Positions 1 to 9,230 of a stretch of 64,000 nucleotides of DNA are shown in pieces; positions within the stretch are counted from its first letter, which is position 1; each line of letters begins with the position of its first letter. The notes under the pieces are model-generated. The model saw only the letters and a list, made by a program, of their open reading frames with translations, made no database searches and was not told the DNA's origin. A program made the translations under genes and the position numbers. This stretch comes from an uncultured Christensenella sp. (GTDB taxonomy: Bacteria > Bacillota > Clostridia > Christensenellales > CAG-917): positions 420,754 through 484,753 of the forward strand of contig CAJTNO010000001.1 of the NCBI GenBank assembly GCA_910577815.1, read 5' to 3'.

Positions 1-72
1 AATTCAGGGCAATTCTGTATAATCTTGCAATGCTTAAAGCGTTTTAATGAGTTTTTTTGTGCTTAAAAACAG

Positions 73-101
73 TTGCCGTTAAATCGGATTTGTTGTAAAA
101 T
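73..101 (+). promoter_or_regulatory. Sigma-A type promoter for the protease-Opp operon
   Basis: TTGCCG at 73-78 and TAAAAT at 96-101 are separated by 17 bases. The start would fall near 108, leaving a leader of about 100 nt before the subtilase gene, with GGAGG at 197-201 as ribosome site. Bases 1-72 hold no gene that I can see. Confidence 0.55.
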
Positions 102-209
102 ACAAATCTGAAATATTATCAGTACATACGCGAGATAAAATATTTATATTTTCACATTATAAATTAGGACGGTGTGCTGTCGTTATAGCAAACATTCGGA
201 GGCTGATAA

Positions 210-3200
210 ATGTCAAAGACAGATAAAAAACTCAGTGCGATTTCTTTGGTACTTGTGGCGGTGATGGTATTCACCGCAATATTCAACGTTATTTACGTAG
301 GCAATATTGCCGCGGCTAAAATTTCCAACAACAATCAACAGCTGCCGACCGATAACGCGGGATTTGTAGAGTCGGATATGAATTTCGATTCAATCCGCGA
401 GCAATACCTCAATCACGAGCTGGTGCAGAAAAATACCGCGTCCTACGACGGGGACCGCTGGGTTATCGTAGAGCTTACGGGCGGCACTCTTTACGACGCC
501 TTTAAGACAAGCACCCGCTATAACGATTTTTCGTCCTATACGGCGAGCGTAGAGGGACAGAAGGTGCAGGCGTCCATCAAGGCGGACCATACCACCTTCC
601 TCAACAGACTTAGCAGACACGGCATAGACTATCAGCTTAAGTACACATACAGCGCCATTACCAACGCGCTTGCCATTAAGGTAAACGCGGAGGCATATAA
701 TGCAATCCGCAAAATGAGCGGTGTTGCGGACGTTTATTACACAGAGTATTACGACGTGCCCAAGGTTGCGGTTGAAAATAACGCAAACGTCTATACCACC
801 GGCATCTATAACACCGAGGGCATCGATTATCACGGCGAGGGGATGGTTGTCGCTGTGCTCGATACAGGTCTTGACGCGACGCACGAGGCGTTTCAGAATA
901 TGCCCAAGGACGGCGGCAGACTTAAGAAAACCGATATTGAAAACGCAGTAAACGCCGTTGATAACAACGGAAGGAGAAAGCTGCTTGCCGAGGGCACTGC
1001 GGACGATTTCTACTATAACGAAAAGGTTCCGTTTGCGTACGATTACGCCGACGACGACCCCAACGTTTATCCCGCATACTCCTCGCACGGCACTCACGTT
1101 GCGGGTATTGTAGCCGGTAAGAGCGATTACGTTGTCAACGAGGAGACGGGTGAAACGTTTGTAGGCGTTGCGCCCGAAGCGCAGCTTGTCATATGCAAGG
1201 TGTTTACCGATAATCTCGACAGCGAGGTTCTTGGCGGCGCAAATACTATGGGTATACTCGCCGCGCTCAACGACTGCGCCGTGCTTGGCGTCGACGTTAT
1301 AAATATGAGCCTCGGCTCGTCCGCGGGCTTCTCGGAGGAGAGGGGCGACAGCGCGCAGACGCAGTTTTTAAACAGAGTTTACGGCGCTATCGAGGATATG
1401 GGTATCAGCCTTGTAGTTGCCGCGAGCAACGATTACAGCTCGGGCTTCGGCGGCGGCAACGGAACTAACCTTGCAAGCAACCCCGACAGCGGTACGGTAG
1501 GCTCGCCTTCGACATATTCCTCGGCGCTTTCGGTCGCTTCTATCAACGGAAGAAAATCAAGCTATATTCTCGGCAACAATACCGAAAATCAGGTTGCCTT
1601 TATCACCAACTCCAGCAATGAGTTCGGTCAGGAATTTAACTTCATCGACCAGCTTTATGCAATCGCTTCGGAAATGAGGGGTACTCCCGTAGCGAAGGGA
1701 CAGCCGCTCAAGTTTAAGTACGTCAGCATAGAGGGCTTCGGCAGACCTAACGAATATACCGCAAATATCAGAAGGCAGCTCGATAAGGAGCTTGCAAAGA
1801 AAGAGGGCTACGACGGCGTTATCGCGCTTGTTAAGCGCGGCGAAACTACGTTTGCCGAGAAAGTGCAGGTCGCAATGGGCGCAGGCGCTCAGGCGTGTAT
1901 CATTTACAATAACGTGGCGGGTACTATAAGAATGTCGCTCGGCGACGTGGAGGACCCGATACCTACCTGCTCGATTTCGATGGACGCGGGCAAGGTGCTT
2001 GCTCAGCACGTTATAAATTCGGGTAAGTCGTTTGGCGTTATAAACGTAAATTCCGACTATCTGGCAGGTCCTTTTATGTCGGAGTTCTCGAGCTGGGGCC
2101 CGACTCCCGACCTTCAGCTCAAGCCCGAAATCACCGCTCACGGCGGCGAGATTATCTCGGCGGTTGCAGGCGGCTACGACAAGCTGAGCGGAACGTCTAT
2201 GGCGGCTCCGAATATGGCGGGCGCTATCTCGCTTTTGCGTCAGTATCTCAAGGCTGAGTATCCCGACCTGAGCGGTAAAGAGCTCAATGCGCTTGTAAAT
2301 CAAAGACTGATGAGTACCGCTACCATCGCCAAGAACGAGGACAACAATCCCTATTCGCCCAGAAAGCAGGGCGCGGGACTTGCGGGTATCGCCGACGCTA
2401 TCAACGCGGAGGGATATATAACGGTTCTCGACGAGAATCAGAACGAGAGAGATAAGACCAAAATCGAGCTGTACGATACCGCTAAAAAGACGGGCGTTTA
2501 TACTCTCGATTTCATAATGCACAACATCACAGATACCGTACAGTCCTATAAGCCCGTAACCTACGTAATGACGGAAACTATGTCCTCAGACGGAAAGACG
2601 GTTGCCGAAAAGGCGTATATGCTCAATGATATGTGCTCCATAGAATATTCCGTCGGCACAGACAGTTTAAACCTTAAGGCGGTCAGCGGCAATATTCAGG
2701 TTCAGCCGAATTCTACGCTTGCGGTAAGAGTTGTAATTACTCTTGACGCCGGCGCAAAGAAGTATCTCGACACCAACTTTGTCAACGGTATGTATATCGA
2801 GGGCTTTGTGTCGATGGAGGGAATAGACAACACCAAGGTTACGCTCGGCGTCCCCTATCTCGGCTTCTACGGCGACTGGACCGCGGCTCCTATGTTCGAC
2901 TACGACGTATATGAAATAGCCGAGGACGATAAGGATACCTCGCTTACAGAGTACGAAAAAATTAAAGCGTCCTCCGCTGCGACAATGGCGGTGGGTATGT
3001 ACTACGAGGACGAGTATGTAGTTCCTCTCGGCTCGTACATTTACGCTCAGGACGAGGACGAGGTAGAGGTTTATCCCGAAAGAGAAAAAATTGCAATTTC
3101 TATGTTCGACGACGACAGAGGACATAGCATTTACGAGCTTTATATGGTTTACGCGGGACTGCTGAGAGGTGCTGCGGAAATGGACGTCGTCATAACTAAC

Positions 3201-6200
3201 GACGCTACGGGCGAAATTATCTATGAGGATAAGCTTCTTAACGTAAGAAAGGCATATGCCGGCGGCGGCGCAAACCGCGGCTCTGCGATTATGCTTGAGA
3301 TAAATCCCGGAGAATGGGGACTTGCAAACAATTCGACCTATTCCGTTTCGTTGAGAGGTAAGCTCGACTACGAGGGCGGAGAAAATCCCGAGCGCAATAC
3401 CTGGGAGTTCCCCTTTACCGTAGACTACGAGCAGCCCGAAATGATAGGCTATAAGATACGTTATATGCCTTATACAGAAAATAAGGTTGTTAAATACCGT
3501 ATATTTATGGACGTGGAGGTGCGCGACAATCAGTTTGTGTCCTCCGTGGTTCCTTGCTATATCAAGTCGCGTCCCACAGGTCTCGGCGATAACGAAGACG
3601 TGCTTACGCTGCTTACGGAATATCCCATTCCCGTCAGCGGACAAAGGGGCGAGGCGTCTACGGTATCCTTTGAAATAACCGATTATTACGAGGAATACAT
3701 CAAGACAGGCAAGATGTATCTTCAGGTAGAGGACTATGCGCTTAACTCCGTAGTATATCAGATTATTCCCGGCAGAAACAATGGCGAGGACGCAATGAGC
3801 GACCCCGTCAGCGTGGATTTCGTTCCCGACGCCAATCTTAAAAAGGTAGGGGAAAAGGTTGACAGCCTCGGTACCGTATACGGCGAATACAATCTTGTGC
3901 TTGCTCCTTATACGCTCTATACCTTCAACGCTGTGACTAATCCTACAAATACCGTGCTTAAGTCGCTTACCTGGAATTATGACGGTACAAGAGTTAAGGC
4001 GCAGGGCAACGAGCTGTTTACGGGCGCAGGCGGTCGAGCGGTGCTCAAGCTTACAAATACCACCTCGCTTGCGTCGGCAAGGAAGACCTATGCGGTGGTT
4101 AACGTGCTTATAAGCGGTTCGGGAAGCGGTAAAATGCCCGTGCTCGAGAGCATCAGTCTCAACGCGGTGCTTAACGGCGACGGCAATATAACGTCCTTAA
4201 ATCCTCCCGGAAGCGCAACTCCCGAGCTGGAGCTCAATCCCAATCAGCAGCTTAAGCTGACCTGGAACTGGAATCCCTGGTATTGCGATAAACCTAACGT
4301 AACCTGGTCGTCAAGCAACCCCGATATCGTATCAGTAAGCGATGACGGCACAATTAAGGCTATAAAGCGAGGACAGGCTTATATCGAGGTTAAAGCCGTC
4401 GATAAGCCGAGCGTAGTCAAGTCCGTCAAGGTTGTGGTCGGCAGAGATTATTACGTTAATAATCTTACGCTGTATCATTACTACGGCGAAGGCGAGATAG
4501 AAATACCGAGCAACCTCAATATTATGTATCTTGACGAGCAATGCTTTAAGGGTAACGACAAGATTACAAAGGTAATTTTACCTGCTACGCTTACGGAAAT
4601 CCCCGAAAACGCGTTCCTCGGCTGCGTAAATCTGAAAGAGGTTGTCATTCCCGGACAGTGCACCACTATCAAGGAGAATGCCTTTGCGGGTTGCGTTGCG
4701 CTTGAAACCGTTACTCTGGGAATGTTTGTAGACTCCGATAAGAACGAGCTTGGCGACGATTATGCAGGTACTATTACGCTCGGACGTAACGCGTTTAAGG
4801 ACTGTGTCAAACTTAAAAATATTACAAACCAAAAGCGCATAACGACTGTTTATGAAAGAGCTTTCGAGGGCTGTATCTCTTTGGAGAGTATCGATATCTC
4901 TGCGCTTCGCGTTGTTGCAAACGGCGCGTTTAAGGATTGTACGTCGCTCAAATACGTCACGATGAGCAAGGATACCGCGCTCGGTCGCGGAATGTTTGAG
5001 GGCTGCACATCGCTGTTAAGTCTTACGGGAGATTACTCCTATAAGGGAAGCGTTCTGCCCGAGGATATTTTCAGCGGTTGCGCCGCGCTTGGAGCAATAG
5101 AATTTGCAAACGAGCTGACTTATATAGGCGCAAACGCCTTTAAGAATACTGCAATAAGCAACATCACTTTGCCTAACGGAAATATGAGCATCGCCGCAGG
5201 CGCGTTTAACAACAGCACTCTCGGTACGCTTACGCTTTCCGCTAATACGGTTATTTCGTTTGAAGGCAAAACTCCGTTTGTAGATTGCGATTCCTTCAAC
5301 AGATTTGCTATCAGCGGAACAAGCGCAAATTATTCGGTTGACGATAACGGAATATTATATAATAAGGATAAGACGCAGCTCGTAGCGGTTCCGTACTCTA
5401 TAACCTCGCTGACAATGCCTTCCACCGTCACGTCCATAGCGACGGGCGCGCTTTCCGGCGTCAATATCGCGTCCTTGGATTTGAGCAACGTACGGAATAT
5501 AGGCGGATATGCTTTTGCAGGCAACACCGCAATTACCTCCGTAAAATTGCCGAGCGGTCTTACAGAGATACCCGCAGGCTTGTTCGAGGGCTGTACAAAT
5601 CTGACATCCGTTACTGCGGACGATAGTTTTGCAGGCGTAACTAAGATTGGAGAGAACGCGTTTAAGAATTGTTCCGCGCTCACAGGCGTTGCTATGGCAA
5701 ACGTCAGGGAGATAGGCGACGGCGCGTTTGAATTCAGCGCAATAACCGCAGTTCCCGGCGCTAAGATAGAGAAGATAGGCGCAAATGCTTTTGCAAATAC
5801 TAAGCTGATTACAGCGATTCTGAATATGGTAACCGAGCTTGGCTCAAATGCGTTTATGAATATATCTACGCTTACTGCCGTAGAGCTCGGCGGCGTTACA
5901 AGTATGGGAGAAGGAGTGTTCCAAGGCTCCACGGGTATTACGTCTGTCGTTTTCGGTGCGGGCACCAAGAGAATAGGAGCAAGAGCGTTTTACTCGGAAA
6001 ACAAGGTGGATACCGCAATTACCGTAACCTTACCCGAAACCGTCGATTTTATAGAACAGTATGCGTTCTATAATCTTGCGGGACTTACGACAATCAATCT
6101 CGGCGGCGTAAAGTACGTTGACCAGTACGCGTTTGCATATACCGGACTTGCCATTGCGGATTTGGCAGGAGTTAAACAAATAGGATACGGCGCGTTTGCA

Positions 6201-8042
6201 TATACAAAGCTGACCTCCGCAAACCTCGTAAGCGCGAATATCGTGGGTGAAAGCGCGTTCTTTAATTGCTCGGAGCTTACTTCGGTTACATTCGGCGCGC
6301 TTAAGAGAATAGGCGCATACGCGTTCTTCAACAGCAAGCTTACGACCGTAACGCTGCCCGCGTCCTTTGACGCCCGTACCTATACCTACGAATGGAACAC
6401 CTATGACGAGAAGGGCGATTTGGAGGACGAAAAGGCGCGCGAGGAGCTTGCTTATTCTCCTGCCGCATTCTCGGGAATTTCCACGCTTGCAGAGATTAAG
6501 GTCGCGGAAGGAAATAAGACCTTCTTTGACGTGGACGGCGTTTTGTATTCAAGAGTTCCCAACGGATATGCGATTGAGCAGTATCCTGTAAACAAGGCGG
6601 GCAAGGAATACACGATAATCGACAATACCGTTTTAATCAGCGAAAGCGCGTTTGAATATACGGTAAATCTAAATAAGGTAACTATTCCTTATACGGTTAA
6701 GACGGTAGGAGCTTATGCCTTCTTCAAATCCAACTGCTCGGAGTATATCTTCAACAGCGTTGATGCACCCAAGCTGCTCGCTACCGTAATAACCGAGAAC
6801 GATGTAGATGACGCGCAGCTTAAGAGGGCGTTCAGCCGCCTTAACGGAGGCTATGCGGTCACTAATTTCTACACCAACTTCAAGGATTACGCCGTAAATG
6901 CCGACCCGACAGTATGGTCTCCCGTTGACGACTTTGAGCTTACGGTGACTATTCCGCTCAATGCGAGAGGCTACGAGGGAGTATGGAAGCTGTTCTTCAC
7001 TACTATCAAGTATACTGAGAAGAATATGCCCGACGATACTACGCATAAGGCTTTTGATGCAATCGACAATCTGCCGAGCGTTCAGGACGTCAAGACTATG
7101 TCGTACGAGCAGATAAATACAACCGGCTCGATTGGTAAGCTTGCGGCTGAGGCGAGATTGGCGTATAATATGATATCGTTGCCCGAGCAAATCGAGCTTG
7201 CGTCCGAGTATTACGGCAGACTGTTAGCCATTGAGGAAGCATTGCGCGCGAGAAAGGCGGAGCTTGGTCATCCCGTAAGAATTGCGGAGCTTAAGCTTGC
7301 CAACCGTCCCGATAAAATCAGATACGAGGTCGGAGAGAAATTCGACGCCACGGGTATGGTGCTGACCGCTATTTATGAGGACGGCTCCGAGGTTGCGCTT
7401 ACAGGCACGAATTACACCATAACTCCCGAAGTCATAGCAAAGGACACTAAAGCCGTTATTATTACCTATAAAGACGCGGCAACAGGGCAGATTGTAAGCA
7501 CAGAAATAAGAATAAACGTTGTTTCTTCACCCGTTGACCCCGTTGAACCCGGTCCTATTGACGGTGACGGCTCGGCAAAAGAGCTTACTGCCGGACAAAA
7601 GGCAGGTATCGCTATCGGAGTAATACTCGGCGCAGCTCTTATTGCGGCAGCGGTTGCGACAGTAATTCTGATTAAAAAGAAGGGTGCGACTAAGCAGGCA
7701 AGTGCTTCCGACAATGCCGACAACGATAGCAACAAGGAAGCAGGAGAAAATTCGGTTGATAAGACCGAATGCGAAGCTTCTGCGGAAGGCGCAGAGATAG
7801 CCGAAGAAAAAACAGAGCAAGCTTTAACCGAAGAAAATGCTGCGGAAAATGTAACCGCAGATACTCAAAGCTTGACCGATAACAATGACTCCAAGGCGGA
7901 AACGACCGAGGAGGACAGCATTATAACAGAAAACGATGCAACGGCAAACGAGGCTTCGGACAGTGAAAGTCCGCAGACAGCTTCGGAGGAGTCTGTAAAT
8001 ACAGTTGAAGCTAAAGTTGCAGAGGATGAAAATAATGACTAA
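210..8042 (+). CDS. Giant membrane-anchored subtilisin-like (S8) protease with BspA-type leucine-rich repeats
   Basis: A 2610-residue surface serine protease. Residues 10-35 form an export/membrane segment. The S8 domain follows, with the triad Asp218 (VLDTG), His293 (SHGTHVAG) and Ser663 (SGTSMAAP); a protease-associated domain is inserted at about 480-600. Next come fibronectin-like C5a-peptidase-type segments, a Big2-like Ig domain (about 1310-1410), a long run of BspA/LRR_5 repeats with the recurring AF..C..L pattern (about 1420-2230), and a Big_3-like domain (about 2357-2440). The end is a transmembrane helix (about 2460-2490), a KKK stop-transfer and an acidic 115-residue tail. The family cleaves proteins outside the cell; the LRR array probably binds host or dietary ligands. 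An AGGAGG-like site precedes the ATG. It overlaps the next lipoprotein gene by 8 bases and leads into the Opp genes, suggesting it feeds peptides to the importer. There is no sortase LPxTG motif. Confidence 0.93.
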   Translation: MSKTDKKLSAISLVLVAVMVFTAIFNVIYVGNIAAAKISNNNQQLPTDNAGFVESDMNFDSIREQYLNHELVQKNTASYDGDRWVIVELTGGTLYDAFKTSTRYNDFSSYTASVEGQKVQASIKADHTTFLNRLSRHGIDYQLKYTYSAITNALAIKVNAEAYNAIRKMSGVADVYYTEYYDVPKVAVENNANVYTTGIYNTEGIDYHGEGMVVAVLDTGLDATHEAFQNMPKDGGRLKKTDIENAVNAVDNNGRRKLLAEGTADDFYYNEKVPFAYDYADDDPNVYPAYSSHGTHVAGIVAGKSDYVVNEETGETFVGVAPEAQLVICKVFTDNLDSEVLGGANTMGILAALNDCAVLGVDVINMSLGSSAGFSEERGDSAQTQFLNRVYGAIEDMGISLVVAASNDYSSGFGGGNGTNLASNPDSGTVGSPSTYSSALSVASINGRKSSYILGNNTENQVAFITNSSNEFGQEFNFIDQLYAIASEMRGTPVAKGQPLKFKYVSIEGFGRPNEYTANIRRQLDKELAKKEGYDGVIALVKRGETTFAEKVQVAMGAGAQACIIYNNVAGTIRMSLGDVEDPIPTCSISMDAGKVLAQHVINSGKSFGVINVNSDYLAGPFMSEFSSWGPTPDLQLKPEITAHGGEIISAVAGGYDKLSGTSMAAPNMAGAISLLRQYLKAEYPDLSGKELNALVNQRLMSTATIAKNEDNNPYSPRKQGAGLAGIADAINAEGYITVLDENQNERDKTKIELYDTAKKTGVYTLDFIMHNITDTVQSYKPVTYVMTETMSSDGKTVAEKAYMLNDMCSIEYSVGTDSLNLKAVSGNIQVQPNSTLAVRVVITLDAGAKKYLDTNFVNGMYIEGFVSMEGIDNTKVTLGVPYLGFYGDWTAAPMFDYDVYEIAEDDKDTSLTEYEKIKASSAATMAVGMYYEDEYVVPLGSYIYAQDEDEVEVYPEREKIAISMFDDDRGHSIYELYMVYAGLLRGAAEMDVVITNDATGEIIYEDKLLNVRKAYAGGGANRGSAIMLEINPGEWGLANNSTYSVSLRGKLDYEGGENPERNTWEFPFTVDYEQPEMIGYKIRYMPYTENKVVKYRIFMDVEVRDNQFVSSVVPCYIKSRPTGLGDNEDVLTLLTEYPIPVSGQRGEASTVSFEITDYYEEYIKTGKMYLQVEDYALNSVVYQIIPGRNNGEDAMSDPVSVDFVPDANLKKVGEKVDSLGTVYGEYNLVLAPYTLYTFNAVTNPTNTVLKSLTWNYDGTRVKAQGNELFTGAGGRAVLKLTNTTSLASARKTYAVVNVLISGSGSGKMPVLESISLNAVLNGDGNITSLNPPGSATPELELNPNQQLKLTWNWNPWYCDKPNVTWSSSNPDIVSVSDDGTIKAIKRGQAYIEVKAVDKPSVVKSVKVVVGRDYYVNNLTLYHYYGEGEIEIPSNLNIMYLDEQCFKGNDKITKVILPATLTEIPENAFLGCVNLKEVVIPGQCTTIKENAFAGCVALETVTLGMFVDSDKNELGDDYAGTITLGRNAFKDCVKLKNITNQKRITTVYERAFEGCISLESIDISALRVVANGAFKDCTSLKYVTMSKDTALGRGMFEGCTSLLSLTGDYSYKGSVLPEDIFSGCAALGAIEFANELTYIGANAFKNTAISNITLPNGNMSIAAGAFNNSTLGTLTLSANTVISFEGKTPFVDCDSFNRFAISGTSANYSVDDNGILYNKDKTQLVAVPYSITSLTMPSTVTSIATGALSGVNIASLDLSNVRNIGGYAFAGNTAITSVKLPSGLTEIPAGLFEGCTNLTSVTADDSFAGVTKIGENAFKNCSALTGVAMANVREIGDGAFEFSAITAVPGAKIEKIGANAFANTKLITAILNMVTELGSNAFMNISTLTAVELGGVTSMGEGVFQGSTGITSVVFGAGTKRIGARAFYSENKVDTAITVTLPETVDFIEQYAFYNLAGLTTINLGGVKYVDQYAFAYTGLAIADLAGVKQIGYGAFAYTKLTSANLVSANIVGESAFFNCSELTSVTFGALKRIGAYAFFNSKLTTVTLPASFDARTYTYEWNTYDEKGDLEDEKAREELAYSPAAFSGISTLAEIKVAEGNKTFFDVDGVLYSRVPNGYAIEQYPVNKAGKEYTIIDNTVLISESAFEYTVNLNKVTIPYTVKTVGAYAFFKSNCSEYIFNSVDAPKLLATVITENDVDDAQLKRAFSRLNGGYAVTNFYTNFKDYAVNADPTVWSPVDDFELTVTIPLNARGYEGVWKLFFTTIKYTEKNMPDDTTHKAFDAIDNLPSVQDVKTMSYEQINTTGSIGKLAAEARLAYNMISLPEQIELASEYYGRLLAIEEALRARKAELGHPVRIAELKLANRPDKIRYEVGEKFDATGMVLTAIYEDGSEVALTGTNYTITPEVIAKDTKAVIITYKDAATGQIVSTEIRINVVSSPVDPVEPGPIDGDGSAKELTAGQKAGIAIGVILGAALIAAAVATVILIKKKGATKQASASDNADNDSNKEAGENSVDKTECEASAEGAEIAEEKTEQALTEENAAENVTADTQSLTDNNDSKAETTEEDSIITENDATANEASDSESPQTASEESVNTVEAKVAEDENND

Positions 8043-9195
8043 GAGCAGAAGGACAATTTTAAAGCTGACCGTAATCGTGCTGGGACTGCTTATGCTGGCA
8101 ACTATATTGGTTGCCTGCAATAAGGGAAGCGGTCCCGCATATTACGATTATATGGTTACCTTTGATTATAACAAGGGTAATCTTACAGGCAATACGCCTA
8201 CGCAATACTTAGGAGTGTTTAAAAACTCGCTTGTAAGCATCCGTCCGGGATATTCCAACGATTTTCCGGAGAGAGTTATTAACGGATATTACATAGAGGG
8301 GTGGTACCTTGCGAAGGAAACTTCGGAGGACGGCGCTCCCGTCAAGGATGAAAACGGTTTTGTTATCCTCGGCGATAAGTGGGATTTCAAAAACGACAGA
8401 GTAAACGAGCATACTACGCTTTATGCCAACTTCAAAAAGAAAACGGGTATACAGTTTGTAGACAGAGCCACTGGGGAATTTGTAACAGGAGATTCCGGAA
8501 GAATTGAGGGTATCCCGGGAAATAAGCTATATCAGCCGTCCGGAAGCTCCACGCCTTCAAAGACAGGTTATACTTTCCTTGGTAAATACTATACCTCGGT
8601 TGAAGGTGACAAGGAATTTGATTGGCCGTATACTATTACCGAACAGGATATAAATGTTTATGTTGACTTTATAAAGGGTGAATGGAGATTTGTAGATAAT
8701 GAGGGCGATTTTGTAAGAGCTATACAGGCAAACAAAAACATTTATATGAGGGAAAATATAGATTTCTCGGAGTATATTGAAAATAGTCTGTGGGGTCTTG
8801 CCTCTTATACGGGCGAGTTGAACGGAAACGGTTACACTATTTCCGGCGTAAAGCGCAATCTTAAGGCGAGCAGATTGAATACCGAGAACTTCGGCGGAAT
8901 ATTCGGTTCATTGGGTGAAACGGCTTATATACACGACGTTAAGTTTGAAAATATCGAGGTGACGTTTGAAGTTAATTCGTCATTTACACAGGTTGACGCG
9001 TATGTCGGACTTATAGCGGGCAGCGCCGAGAGCGGAGCAAGGATGAAGAACGTGACCGTCTCGGGTAAGCTGTCATATCTGCCAAACCAAAATCACCCGA
9101 TAACGGCAAACGCGCTTATTGGCTACAATAAGACAAATATAAAGGATATTATCGATTGCGATTACAGCAATGTTGTTGTAAGTCAAATCGTTTAA
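8035..9195 (+). CDS. Surface lipoprotein with InlB-type repeats and a GLUG-like segment
   Basis: A 386-residue predicted lipoprotein. The signal peptide ends in the lipobox LVAC with Cys28. Two segments resemble Listeria-Bacteroides (InlB B) repeats: one from about residue 40 with F-Y-N-G and GWYL motifs, one from about residue 150. The C-terminal third carries the pattern GELNGNGYTISGV followed by GGIFGSLG, typical of GLUG-like beta-helical adhesin motifs. I place the start at the ATG inside the end of the protease gene (8-base overlap, ATGACTAA), because it puts a good signal peptide directly at the N terminus; an upstream in-frame ATG would add ten charged residues. Translational coupling suggests it works with the protease at the cell surface, perhaps as an adhesin or substrate-binding partner. 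The exact role is unknown. Confidence 0.8.
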   Translation: MTKSRRTILKLTVIVLGLLMLATILVACNKGSGPAYYDYMVTFDYNKGNLTGNTPTQYLGVFKNSLVSIRPGYSNDFPERVINGYYIEGWYLAKETSEDGAPVKDENGFVILGDKWDFKNDRVNEHTTLYANFKKKTGIQFVDRATGEFVTGDSGRIEGIPGNKLYQPSGSSTPSKTGYTFLGKYYTSVEGDKEFDWPYTITEQDINVYVDFIKGEWRFVDNEGDFVRAIQANKNIYMRENIDFSEYIENSLWGLASYTGELNGNGYTISGVKRNLKASRLNTENFGGIFGSLGETAYIHDVKFENIEVTFEVNSSFTQVDAYVGLIAGSAESGARMKNVTVSGKLSYLPNQNHPITANALIGYNKTNIKDIIDCDYSNVVVSQIV

Positions 9196-9230
9196 TTATA
9201 GAAGTGCTTTTAAAGCAAAGGAGAGAGACA

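Noticed and set aside
390..1097. A 235-codon minus-strand frame inside the subtilase gene
   Set aside because: Antisense shadow of the protease coding sequence with no independent signal.
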